Made by a program: the position numbers and the translations under genes. From Leptospira koniambonensis (GTDB taxonomy: Bacteria > Spirochaetota > Leptospiria > Leptospirales > Leptospiraceae), in contig NZ_RQFY01000012.1 of the NCBI RefSeq assembly GCF_004769555.1, positions 62,001 to 126,000 on the forward strand: a DNA stretch of 64,000 nt, read 5' to 3'. This document shows, piece by piece, positions 57,001 to 64,000 of the stretch (position 1 is its first letter; each line of letters opens with the position of its first letter). The notes under the pieces are model-generated. The model searched no databases. It was given only the letters and a program-made list of their open reading frames with translations, and was not told where the DNA came from.

Positions 57001-59411
57001 AGAGCATCATCTCCTTGAGACGCTTCTGGCAGAAGGAAAAGTAATTCTCTCGCCTTTGCGATATAAGAAAGAGCAGGTTTATAAGCCGTAGAATTTTTGG
57101 CCTTCTTCCCTGCGATCAGATCCAACTGAGCTAATTTTAATTTTTCAGCGGATTCAGTGATCAGCCCAGATCCAATATTCATGTGATTTGCAATATCAAA
57201 GATATTGTCTTCGATCTGTTTTGGATCGGCTCCTTCTATAAGGAATCTTCCCAATTGCAGACGGATCTTCTTTTTCTTTTCTTCTTCTATAATTTCGTAA
57301 GCTGCTTGTTGGACCCTATCGTGTTGGAACCGGAAAGTAACTGTTTTTGCAGTTTGGTAATTTTTATCCTTATTCGCAGCTGTATCTTCGAAAGATTCAG
57401 CAAGACGATAATTTTCTCCGATTGGAACAATCAATTCTTCTGCGATTGTTTCCTGCAAAGAACTGAGAGCTGTTTTATAATCTGTTTCTAAAATTCTTGT
57501 TAGAAGAGCCAGATCGAAACTACTTCCGATACATGCGGCCATCTCAAGTGTTTCTTGGATCTTAGGAGAAAGTTTACGGATCCTATTTACTAAAAGTTCA
57601 ACTACGTTATCCGAAATTTTAGTATTTTTGATCTTGGCGATATCCCATTTCCAAACACCTTCTCCCGGTTTCCCGGAACCCTGATCAAAATAGACTGAGT
57701 CTTCCTTGGCGAGTTGTTTCAGAAGTTCCCCGATAAAGAATGGGTTCCCTCCGGTTTTGGAATGAATGATTTCCGCAAGTTCAGCGGTTTTATCTTCCGA
57801 AATATAAAGACTGTCTGAGAGTAATTGCCTTACGTCTTTTAATGCCAAAGGTTGGAGAACGATCTTGTAAGGATCCAGTCCTTCTTTTTCAAGGGTATCC
57901 AGCAATACTTGGAAAGGGTGGGAAGAATCTACTTCGTTATCTCTATAAGCTAATATGATGAAAAGGTAATTTACGGTTACGTCTTCCATCAGATTTTTGA
58001 GAAGTTCTAAGGAAGCAGTGTCCGCCCATTGCATATCATCTAAGAAGATCGCAAGTGGATGTTCAGGACTTGCAAAAACCTTAATGAAGTTTTGGAATAC
58101 TATATAAAAACGGTTTGCGTTCTCCTGCGGGCCAAGTTCTGGAACAGGATCTTGCTTTCCTATGATGATCTCGAGTTCAGGGATCACATCTGTGACTACT
58201 TTTCCGTTGGCACCGACTGCTTTTTTGATCTTACTCTTCCAAGATTCGATCCTTTCTGGAGATTCTGTTAAGATCAATTCTACTAAACTGGAAAATACCT
58301 GGATGATAGCAGAGAAGGGAAGGTTTCGATTGTACTGGTCGAACTTTCCTGAAATGAAATAACCTTTGGATTCAGTAAGAGGTTTGTTGATCTCTTTTAC
58401 TAAAGAGGATTTCCCCACACCGGAATATCCTCCGATCAAAACCATTCTGGATCTTCCGTTTGTAGCAACGGATTTGAATTCTTCCAGAAGTGTTTTGATA
58501 TACTCGTCCCTTCCATAAAGTTTCTGAGGGATCTTGAATTCTGTCGAAAAATCTGTTTGAGCTAGAGGGAAAGAAGGGAAGTCTGTCTTTTCTTTCCAGA
58601 GAGCGTAAGCCTTCTCCAAATCTCCTTGGAGTCCTCTCGCAGTTTGGTATCTGTCTTCTGCATTTTTTGCCAGAAGCTTCATTATGATTTCTGAAAGTAC
58701 GGTCGGGACTTCTGATCTTGCTTCTTTTGGAGAAGCTGGTATCTTTGCTAAATGAGCATGTACTAATTGTAAAAGATCCTCACCATCGAATGGAAGTTTT
58801 CCGAGTAACATCTCGTAGTAAGTGATCCCTAAAGAATAAAAATCACTTCTGTAATCTACCGAACGATTCATCCTTCCTGTTTGTTCTGGAGAAACGTAAT
58901 GGATGGAACCTTCTAAAATATTAGGTGCTGACCAGGAAGTTTCTTCCTTATTCAATTTGGTGGAAATTCCGAAGTCTATGATCCGGACTTGTTTTTCGTC
59001 CTTATTGAATATTATATTTTCAGGCTTTAAGTCTTTATGTATGATCTTTTTGGAATGTATTTCACTCAGTCTTTCTGCGAGTTGGATGGAGATTGGAAAG
59101 AAGTCCGAAAGAGTCATCGGCTTTTTGGAGATAAAATCCTTTAAGGAACCTCCAGGCACGAAGTCCATAAAAAGTGCGAACCCGTCTTGCAACTTTTCGA
59201 ATTTGATAGGTTTTACAAAATAACCGGAAGAAAGTAAATTTAAGATCTCGAATTCGTTCCTAAGATTGACCACCGAAGGATGTAATTCGTCCAAAACTGG
59301 AAGAAATTTGATGATGACGGATCTATTGTCTTCTTTACGAACAGCTTTATAAACTTCGGACGCAGATTCGGCGTTTAGCCTTTCTTTTAGTTCGAACCCT
59401 GTTACGATCAT
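54033..59411 (-). CDS. Ser/Thr kinase-AAA ATPase-GAF-SpoIIE phosphatase, SiaA-like signalling protein
   Basis: 1792 residues. Domains by position: eukaryote-type Ser/Thr kinase about 1-275 (beta-3 Lys in VIIKFLP, catalytic IIHKDLKPENIIF about 125, DFG about 147); AAA/AtoC-like ATPase about 300-600 with Walker A GGYSGVGKSS (about 326) and LDDMQWADTASLELL; helical TPR-like region about 700-1330; GAF domain about 1345-1510 (QSILKSSTAISGEIKLESLL); coiled coil; PP2C/SpoIIE domain about 1560-1790 with SGDFYWFS and VDCTGHGVPGALMSM metal-binding Asp residues. In SiaA the PP2C domain dephosphorylates SiaC; this protein adds a kinase and a large sensor. First gene of the four-gene operon. Confidence 0.92.
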   Translation of the reverse strand: MIVTGFELKERLNAESASEVYKAVRKEDNRSVIIKFLPVLDELHPSVVNLRNEFEILNLLSSGYFVKPIKFEKLQDGFALFMDFVPGGSLKDFISKKPMTLSDFFPISIQLAERLSEIHSKKIIHKDLKPENIIFNKDEKQVRIIDFGISTKLNKEETSWSAPNILEGSIHYVSPEQTGRMNRSVDYRSDFYSLGITYYEMLLGKLPFDGEDLLQLVHAHLAKIPASPKEARSEVPTVLSEIIMKLLAKNAEDRYQTARGLQGDLEKAYALWKEKTDFPSFPLAQTDFSTEFKIPQKLYGRDEYIKTLLEEFKSVATNGRSRMVLIGGYSGVGKSSLVKEINKPLTESKGYFISGKFDQYNRNLPFSAIIQVFSSLVELILTESPERIESWKSKIKKAVGANGKVVTDVIPELEIIIGKQDPVPELGPQENANRFYIVFQNFIKVFASPEHPLAIFLDDMQWADTASLELLKNLMEDVTVNYLFIILAYRDNEVDSSHPFQVLLDTLEKEGLDPYKIVLQPLALKDVRQLLSDSLYISEDKTAELAEIIHSKTGGNPFFIGELLKQLAKEDSVYFDQGSGKPGEGVWKWDIAKIKNTKISDNVVELLVNRIRKLSPKIQETLEMAACIGSSFDLALLTRILETDYKTALSSLQETIAEELIVPIGENYRLAESFEDTAANKDKNYQTAKTVTFRFQHDRVQQAAYEIIEEEKKKKIRLQLGRFLIEGADPKQIEDNIFDIANHMNIGSGLITESAEKLKLAQLDLIAGKKAKNSTAYKPALSYIAKARELLFLLPEASQGDDALWNSKYELCYSIFRELGETQYLTGNFDDSQKTIDTLLKYARSPIEKADACNLLIIQYSALGKFDLALPMIIKALQPLGVDIPETDHEKVTGEEIEIVNKALEEKTVDSLLDLPLIQKQEQIMAVNLLISAIPTVYNFALSLFPIVSLKMVNLFLKYGNLSDPYGYSMYAILLTSGFQQYRKGYEFAELAIKVSEKYKNPSGITKAANILANYTTPFVRHLKYSEEINHRGIQASLESGEFLHGGYCAMNDAVNVVLQSKNLELVKPKIDGLLKFTRKVKNNLAIDTVLASALVVSNLRGKTSSHLEFSIDDMSEQSYIELCNSHQSPFPVCLFKIMKARTLLSYGEAESALKELEESESMLGFISGQIAVEEHAYLYSLAMAANYKLSTQEQKAKFLERIKKNQEKLKLLSANAPENFEHKFLLVEAELARLEYKNWKAAKTYEQAVQLAGKNEYYNDEALAAELASKFWFSKGSIKIGSQYIAEAYQKYGRWGAIKKQELLKAKFPEFIREKGGRDTFRTTRTIGTLSTRTASATEVYSGQTLDFQSILKSSTAISGEIKLESLLDTLMQISIENVGAEKGVMILRRDGKLFVEAEGSTTDDEIRVLQGIPIQESKNIPISVIYYVERTKEDLVLRNAFADEKFNKDPYIRERKTKSVLCSPIIKQGELIGILYLENNLSEAAFTSDRLQTISILSSQAAISIDNALLYANLESKVADRTKELAQANDDLALKNQHITDSITYSLNIQQAILPSSEVLGNALSDYFVVFRPKDIVSGDFYWFSKQEDAIYIASVDCTGHGVPGALMSMIGNTLLNQIVNEIGITDPGSILEQLHKKVRQALKQDMDQTNSRDGMDLCLLKIEGNNLYFAGAKRPIFIGKGGVLTEIKGDRFSIGGRQKEETRKFTTHSISLEKGIRTSVYLTTDGFMDQPNPDRQKIGTKGLLNFLSGIEHLSGEEQKERLESFLLAHQNGEAQRDDITLVGIILGGR

Positions 59412-59459
59412 CCTTCTACTTCACCTTTATTTTTATATTATATTCTAAATATCGAATTT

Positions 59460-60437
59460 TCAGAGGCGATACAAAAGTCCGCCCCAATAAAATCCGGCCC
59501 CAACCGCAGGAGAAAGGATTAAGTCGCCTTTTTTGACGATCCCTTTATAATAATATTCAGATAATGCAATTGGAATGGATGCTGCGGAAGTATTTCCTAC
59601 TCTTTCGAAATTCAAAAGTATTTTTTCTTTAGGGAACTTAGTTCTTTTTAGAACATCCTGCACTACCACGTCTGTGCCTGGATGAGGGATGACCCAATCT
59701 ATCTCTTCTAATGAGACATTATTCTTTTTTAATAGATCATCCATGGAAGAAAGTGTAAGATCTGCAGCGTTTGTTACCAGTTCCGGATAACTTTTTACGT
59801 AAAAGTTCGGCCCAGGTCCTGTCTCGATTATGCTAGCAAGATCTCCATCATCCTTTAAAAAAGAATCTATAATGCCGAATTCTTTGTCTCCAGTATACTC
59901 TAATAGAACTCCTGCGGCTGCGTCACCTGCTGTGAATTCTCCGTAACCGCCCATTCTGGTGCGGACAGAAAATCTTTCGCTGCCTATCACGAGTGCGTTC
60001 TTAAATTTACCGCTGCTCAAGAACGCTGCGCCCATTTGCACACCATGAACAAAACCGGTACAAGCAGTACAAATATCGAATGCTAATGAATTAGAAGTTC
60101 CTGCAAGTTTAGAAGCCTGAGGCGCCAAATCCGGAAGATAAAGTCTATCTGTCCAGTTAGCCAGAATGAATAAGTCCACATCCTCTGCTTTTTTTCCTGC
60201 ATCTTTCAGGATCATTTTAGAGGTTTCTGCTGCCATGAACTGGGCGGTCTCTTTTTCGTTTGCCCTTCTTCTTTCAGTTACGCCAATATTGCCGATGACT
60301 GCTTTTTCGGCAGGATGCATTTCAGGATATTTTAATCTAGGGCGAATTTCCTCATTGGTGACGATCCTTTCCGGAAGATAATGCCCAATCCCGGTGATTC
60401 GAACTCCGTTCGAAACTAGGTTTTTAGAATTCGCCAT
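59460..60437 (-). CDS. KAS III-like beta-ketoacyl synthase
   Basis: 325 residues. AAAGGAG nine bases before the ATG. A thiolase-fold condensing enzyme: ITGIGHYLPERIVTNEEI, catalytic Cys in FDICTACTGFVHG (about residue 121), His in WVIPHPGTDVV and Asn in ERVGNTSAASIPIAL, that is a Cys-His-Asn triad. The residue set PHPGT where FabH usually has PHQAN is unusual and may mark a non-FabH acyl specificity. It lies 72 bases after the CoA-transferase gene and is probably co-transcribed with it. Confidence 0.88.
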   Translation of the reverse strand: MANSKNLVSNGVRITGIGHYLPERIVTNEEIRPRLKYPEMHPAEKAVIGNIGVTERRRANEKETAQFMAAETSKMILKDAGKKAEDVDLFILANWTDRLYLPDLAPQASKLAGTSNSLAFDICTACTGFVHGVQMGAAFLSSGKFKNALVIGSERFSVRTRMGGYGEFTAGDAAAGVLLEYTGDKEFGIIDSFLKDDGDLASIIETGPGPNFYVKSYPELVTNAADLTLSSMDDLLKKNNVSLEEIDWVIPHPGTDVVVQDVLKRTKFPKEKILLNFERVGNTSAASIPIALSEYYYKGIVKKGDLILSPAVGAGFYWGGLLYRL

Positions 60438-60509
60438 GGATCAATACTCCTTTGGTCCATAATAAATTTCCAGTCATAATTCCAATCTTTTGATGCATCT
60501 TTATCACAC

Positions 60510-62357
60510 TTAAGGCAAACGGGTATACACCATAAATTGTTCGGTGTAAATTCTTTCCGGATCTAATTCTCTGAGAGCGGTCAATTCATCCGAATTGATG
60601 GCTGGCTCTTGAGCGATTGGAAGATCCTCGTCGGGAGGAAGCCAAAGTGTATATCTTAGAACAGCTTCTTCCGATTCCATTTCGTCGTCGGATGCAGGTG
60701 CAAGCCAAGAACTCAATTCGAAAGGATGGTCCGAAAAAGAGGACCTTTGGAATCTACCGAACTGGCAGACTGCTTCGATTACCCTGTCTCCAGGTGAAGT
60801 GATATGTTTTACTTTTCTTACGAATCTAAAACGGTTTGCCTTTGCTACTACGATTGTGTCCGCAACGGAGACGATATCATTCGCACCTCCTGATCCTACT
60901 AAGAAGTTTCCTTTTCCATCTAATACTGAGTTGATATTTCCAAACCAGTCTACTTCTGCAGCGCCAATCACTCCCAAACAATCATCAGGTACAACTGTTC
61001 CTAATATACTTACTATATCAGATAACATGGAGCAATGTTGTGTGTGAAGTTGGCTGAAAAGAAAAACGTCTCCCACAAAAGGTTTCATTCCATAAAATCC
61101 GAGCTCAGCAACGATCTTAATATGGATCCCTTCTTTTTCTAGAAGTTTAGCCGCTGTCCAGGCGGCCATATGTGCGGCTCCGATTCCTGCGAGAATTGTT
61201 TTGTATCCTTTTGTCTTGACCTTCTCTATGATCGCTCTTGCAGCAAGAATGATCATCTGTTCTGAATCATTTACAGTTTTAGGATTTTCAGGAGAAGATA
61301 GAGAATGTTCCGGAGGAGTCATCTTCAAACGTCTGAGCCTGACTTCTCCGATCAGATCCAGATATTCTTCGTGTCCACCGGATAATATTACATTTTCTTT
61401 ATACCATTTTTCAGCCTTAGCGGGAATGCCTGCCGCCTTATTGGCCTCCATTTGGAATTCATAATCATCTAAATATGATTCTACACCTTCGAATGCTGGG
61501 ATCTCAGGAAAACCTTGCACTCTTAAAGATTGAGGATGTGCTCCGAATCTTGCAGGAGCGATCCCTAAAACTTTTGTGCCAGGTATATGTACTAGTTCAG
61601 GAGGAACTGTTCCTCTTGGTACGATCTTCTCCACAGTAGCGATCACACCTTTAGTGGCAGCAAGTGCACCCCAAGCTCCTTCTCCACCTGGTTGAGAGAG
61701 AACAATATTTCCGTCTTCGTCAGCTACTACTCCGTGGACCAATGTAATATCTGGGCAGAGTGGAAGAAGAACTACCATGTCCTTCTCTTTTGTTCCTCTA
61801 CTTTCAGAAACTAGATGAGGGCTCGCAGCTTCTCCATAAGGATTTCCTTCTGTAGGTTTATGATATAAGAATGCAGTCTTTCCTAATTTGTCCGTAATCA
61901 GGTCAGAACCTACCAAAGAATTTGAAACAAATCCTGGAAGTTTCATGGCGCCTGCCATCAATCTTTGCACCAAGGTGAGAAGGGACCAAAGTTCCAACTC
62001 AAAAGGTTTTCCTTTCATTAAGTCTTTATACAAACTATTTGGACTTGGCTTAGGATAATTATCTCCTGCAAAACCTGTGATCATCTTCTTTACGATCCCT
62101 GAAAGAGCGAGACAGTGAGCGCTAGAGTGAATTCCCGCAACACTGATTGTGAACTCAGGATTTGTTTCTTCGAAAACACGAGAGAGAGAATAGATAAGTG
62201 CATTTGGCCTAGACATTGTAGTGGCCAAGTGTAAGTACATGCCCGGTCTAACGAATTCCCGCACGAGGGAATCAGGATCAGAAAGAATCTTAGTAGTTTG
62301 ATGATTCGATTCTTGTGGCATTCGTTTATTTTGCAAAAAAGCCCGGACAAAAGGCAT
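60510..62357 (-). CDS. Fused alpha-beta family I CoA-transferase
   Basis: About 615 residues from ATG 62357 (GGTG three bases before); TTG 62366 and ATG 62321 are also possible. The single chain holds both subunits of a family I CoA-transferase: the N-terminal alpha half (FVRPGMYLHLATTMSRPNALIY) and the beta half from about 350, with IVAELGFYGMKP (the catalytic Glu lies in the xELGx stretch), GVIGAAEVDWFGNINS and GSGGANDIVS. Such enzymes move CoA between carboxylic acids through a glutamyl-CoA thioester. With the adjacent KAS III gene it probably supplies or recycles an acyl-CoA starter. Confidence 0.85.
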   Translation of the reverse strand: MPFVRAFLQNKRMPQESNHQTTKILSDPDSLVREFVRPGMYLHLATTMSRPNALIYSLSRVFEETNPEFTISVAGIHSSAHCLALSGIVKKMITGFAGDNYPKPSPNSLYKDLMKGKPFELELWSLLTLVQRLMAGAMKLPGFVSNSLVGSDLITDKLGKTAFLYHKPTEGNPYGEAASPHLVSESRGTKEKDMVVLLPLCPDITLVHGVVADEDGNIVLSQPGGEGAWGALAATKGVIATVEKIVPRGTVPPELVHIPGTKVLGIAPARFGAHPQSLRVQGFPEIPAFEGVESYLDDYEFQMEANKAAGIPAKAEKWYKENVILSGGHEEYLDLIGEVRLRRLKMTPPEHSLSSPENPKTVNDSEQMIILAARAIIEKVKTKGYKTILAGIGAAHMAAWTAAKLLEKEGIHIKIVAELGFYGMKPFVGDVFLFSQLHTQHCSMLSDIVSILGTVVPDDCLGVIGAAEVDWFGNINSVLDGKGNFLVGSGGANDIVSVADTIVVAKANRFRFVRKVKHITSPGDRVIEAVCQFGRFQRSSFSDHPFELSSWLAPASDDEMESEEAVLRYTLWLPPDEDLPIAQEPAINSDELTALRELDPERIYTEQFMVYTRLP

Positions 62358-62501
62358 TTTCACCAAAGGTTAGATTTTTGACGGAAAAAAGGCCATATTC
62401 ATACGAAATCAGCGTGAAAATACTGCCAAATCGTGAGTTTAAATCCCATGACATTTCGCATCTAAAAACTAACATCGTTTAATGCGAGGGTTTACTAAGT
62501 A

Positions 62502-62525
62502 AGAGGGATTAGGCCTCTCTTTTTT
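62502..62525 (+). other. Short hairpin with T-run in the divergent spacer
   Basis: AGAGG (62502-62506) can pair with CCTCT (62514-62518) and a T-run follows (62520-62525), as in a weak terminator or attenuator. It lies upstream of the hotdog gene start and before the operator below. The stem is short, so it may be chance. Confidence 0.3.
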
Positions 62526-62539
62526 ACCAGACTCTGGTA
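62525..62539. promoter_or_regulatory. Perfect 7-1-7 palindrome TACCAGACTCTGGTA
   Basis: A perfect inverted repeat (TACCAGA-C-TCTGGTA) about 80 bp upstream of the hotdog gene, in the 255-bp spacer between divergent acyl-metabolism operons. A TATAAA-like -10 region overlaps its right arm. It is a good candidate operator for a homodimeric regulator of this locus, for example of TetR type; the protein cannot be named from this window. Confidence 0.45.
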
Positions 62540-62621
62540 TAAAAATTTCAGTTCTTTCCAGCATTCTTTATTATACGAGAGCTCAGGCTTTAAGATCGGA
62601 TTTCTGGGCTCCGATACTTAG

Positions 62622-63092
62622 ATGGAACCCTCCTTAGAAAGAGAAGCTGAAATGTCAGAAGCCCCAAAAGAGTCTTTTAACTTCAAGACAGAACTAGTTG
62701 TCCGCAGATCGGATACTAGAAGTGCCACTGTAGTAGGTGGACTTTTTGTTTCTCACCTAACATACGAAACATTTATCCCTCTCGTAAACGAAGTGTTTGA
62801 TGCATTCTTAGAATCTAACTCCTGGTCCAAGGCGAATATTGCAGGAGCAAATATTATCATTCCTAAAATGGATGTGGAATATAAGTCAGAAGCTAAAGCA
62901 GGAGATGTTTTAGAATTTTCCGCCGGAGTTTTTAATTTAGGGAAGAAGTCCTGCGAGTTACATATCTTAGCTTCTCAAAAAGTTTCTAAAGAAGAAGTGG
63001 GACTTGCAAAAATTTCTCTAGTATTCTTTGACTATGTTTCTAAAAAAACTTTGGAGATCCCGTCCGCATTTAGGGCGAAATTCGAAGTATGA
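62622..63092 (+). CDS. Hotdog-fold acyl-CoA thioesterase-like protein
   Basis: 156 residues (a second ATG at 62652 is equally plausible; neither has a strong ribosome-binding site). The hotdog helix and strands are seen in VGGLFVSHLTYETFIPLVNEVFDAFL, then VEYKSEAKAGDVLEFSAGVFNLGKKSCELHIL and LAKISLVFFDYVSKKTLEIP. Such proteins hydrolyse or bind acyl-thioesters. It overlaps the next gene by ATGA. The following protein has the same fold at its N-terminus, so the two hotdog domains probably form a mixed dimer. Confidence 0.75.
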   Translation: MEPSLEREAEMSEAPKESFNFKTELVVRRSDTRSATVVGGLFVSHLTYETFIPLVNEVFDAFLESNSWSKANIAGANIIIPKMDVEYKSEAKAGDVLEFSAGVFNLGKKSCELHILASQKVSKEEVGLAKISLVFFDYVSKKTLEIPSAFRAKFEV

Positions 63093-63967
63093 ATTCCAAG
63101 GTCCAAACTTCTCAAACGGAAGCTGAGTTTCCTGCGGAATATTATTTTTCGACGGAGATACCGATCCGTAAGATCGATCTAAGTTTGGACATACATGTTT
63201 CTTTCGCAAGTGTGTTAGATCTTGTGATGGAGGCTCACCTTCAGTTCTTTCAATACCTTGGTTATTCAGTCACTGATATTCATGGGAACAGCATCATATT
63301 TGCAAACGCTTCCATACAATACCAGGGTGAACTATTATATAAAGATAAAGTGATTATAGATGTTTCCTTGGATAATTTCGGGGAGAAGTCTTTCGATCTA
63401 TACTTTAGACTTTCTAAAAGGAATCGAGCGGAGAAGGTCTCCGTCGTAAAGATTAGAGTTTTATTCTTTGATTATAAACTTAGAAAGGTAGTTTCGATCC
63501 CTTCTGAATTCAAAAATAAATTTGATACAGGAAAATATATCAAGATGCAAAGCCCAGAGATCGGAAAAGAGGTCTCAAGCGCAGTTGGTCCTGATGGATT
63601 TGTATTCGGATTTCGTAAATTGGAAGTTTGGAATCTTTCTCATGTGTTCCTTCTTCATTTATACGAACTTTGTGAGAGTTGGAAAGGAAAAGTAGAACCA
63701 AGTCTTTTAGAACATATCAGATCTATTTCTTCCTTATTGCCTGTAAGAATTGCAGGAGCTTGGGGGACTAGGATCCGCGCAGAAAAAGTAAAAAATATAC
63801 TAAGAGCAAAAGTACATTTAGAAGAGCTTAGATATCTTCTAATCTTAGTAGCTGATCTTGGTAAAGTAGATCCTTCTCAAGAGTTGGATGATCTTCAGAC
63901 AATCAATTCTCATCTCAAAAAATATCTGAACAAAGTCAGGACCGGAGAAACTAGAAAGATCCGATGA
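63089..63967 (+). CDS. Hotdog domain fused to a four-helix-bundle (IVS-type) domain
   Basis: 292 residues. The first 150 residues are a hotdog domain (VSFASVLDLVMEAHLQFFQYLG, VIIDVSLDNFGEKSFDLYFRL, VRVLFFDYKLRKVVSIPSEF), parallel to the preceding protein. From about 170 the sequence changes to a helical domain: FGFRKLEVWNLSHVFLLHLYELCESW, LLPVRIAGAWGTR, KVHLEELRYLLILVADLG, LKKYLNKV. The FxxLEVW start, the IPSNIAEG-like VRIAGAWG and the LxELxxLLxLAxDLG pattern match the four-helix-bundle family first known from 23S rRNA intervening sequences. Fusion of the two is unusual. It overlaps both neighbours by ATGA. Confidence 0.75.
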   Translation: MNSKVQTSQTEAEFPAEYYFSTEIPIRKIDLSLDIHVSFASVLDLVMEAHLQFFQYLGYSVTDIHGNSIIFANASIQYQGELLYKDKVIIDVSLDNFGEKSFDLYFRLSKRNRAEKVSVVKIRVLFFDYKLRKVVSIPSEFKNKFDTGKYIKMQSPEIGKEVSSAVGPDGFVFGFRKLEVWNLSHVFLLHLYELCESWKGKVEPSLLEHIRSISSLLPVRIAGAWGTRIRAEKVKNILRAKVHLEELRYLLILVADLGKVDPSQELDDLQTINSHLKKYLNKVRTGETRKIR

Positions 63968-64000
63968 AAGATAAGATCGCATTAGTCACAGGCGGAAACG
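63964..64000 (+). CDS. SDR family oxidoreductase, start only (cut by window edge)
   Basis: Only 12 codons are visible, MKDKIALVTGGN, the typical beginning of a short-chain dehydrogenase/reductase (first strand and TGxxxGxG start). Its ATG overlaps the TGA of the preceding gene. FabG-like 3-oxoacyl reductase is the natural guess in this acyl-metabolism operon, but the rest lies outside. Confidence 0.7.
   Translation, partial: MKDKIALVTGGN

Noticed and set aside
1..64000. CRISPR arrays, tRNA or rRNA genes, prophage, insertion sequences
   Set aside because: I looked for regularly spaced repeats, cloverleaf sequences and transposase or integrase motifs and saw none; a covariance-model scan would be the decisive test for RNA genes.

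Overview
The window reads as chromosomal DNA from a Leptospira species. The signs are a spirochaete-style set of SCxx/ASC/FSC-type lipoproteins, a flagellar-coiling (FcpA/FcpB) family protein, a SpoIIE/GAF/kinase giant regulator, stand-alone TPR/HEAT/NHL surface proteins, ordinary Lon, MiaB, RibH and NusB homologues, and short intergenic palindromes. Base composition is moderate rather than the very AT-rich composition of L. interrogans, so a saprophytic or intermediate (P2-type) species is my guess, not something the sequence proves. I saw no tRNA, rRNA, CRISPR array, prophage or insertion sequence. Gene order is mosaic, with short operons on both strands.

Layout. 1-16.5 kb: the end of a membrane protein, a chemotaxis receptor, an unknown membrane-anchored protein, a DUF4345 protein, a thiopurine methyltransferase, a macro-domain deacetylase, two tandem pectinacetylesterase/Notum-like lipoproteins, Lon protease, a DegT-type aminotransferase, a small lipoprotein, Dps with a PerR/Fur-type operator over its promoter, and an IPT/TIG di-haem cytochrome lipoprotein. 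16.6-31 kb: an AraC regulator with a membrane sensor half, a lipoprotein with two amidase_2 domains, a GxxExxY cassette flanked by 9-bp-unit repeats, a forward cluster ribH-nusB-TPR-HEAT-lipoprotein (the HEAT gene appears to start at CTG), a Cys-rich plus J-like gene pair, then miaB-lptF/G. 31-47.5 kb: a coiled-coil pseudo-receiver, an FcpA/FcpB-family protein, methylglyoxal synthase, a metal-type TonB receptor unit behind a Fur-like box, an SRPBCC protein, a TPR/NHL/VWA pair, an HDAC-family deacetylase, a DUF4015 glycosidase, a TPR protein, and an MFS-mtnC pair. 47.7-51.5 kb: a monoacylglycerol-lipase-like hydrolase, an unknown secreted protein, an EEP nuclease/phosphatase and a VOC protein.

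The most interesting region is 51.6-59.4 kb. It is a tight four-gene operon with a 1792-residue Ser/Thr kinase-AAA ATPase-GAF-SpoIIE phosphatase, a SiaB-type kinase, a SiaC-type (DUF1987) phosphoprotein and a GAF-class III adenylate cyclase. This looks like a SiaABCD partner-switching module in which the usual diguanylate cyclase output (SiaD) is replaced by a nucleotidyl cyclase of adenylate-cyclase type.

The last 4.5 kb is a divergent acyl-metabolism locus. A KAS III-like synthase and a fused CoA-transferase lie on the minus strand. On the plus strand a hotdog protein, a hotdog protein fused to a four-helix-bundle domain of the 23S-rRNA intervening-sequence type, and the start of an SDR gene are linked by ATGA overlaps. 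Two families of short dispersed repeats also occur: palindromes around GGAATTCC, and an approximately 75-bp GC-rich structured element present twice in opposite orientation.
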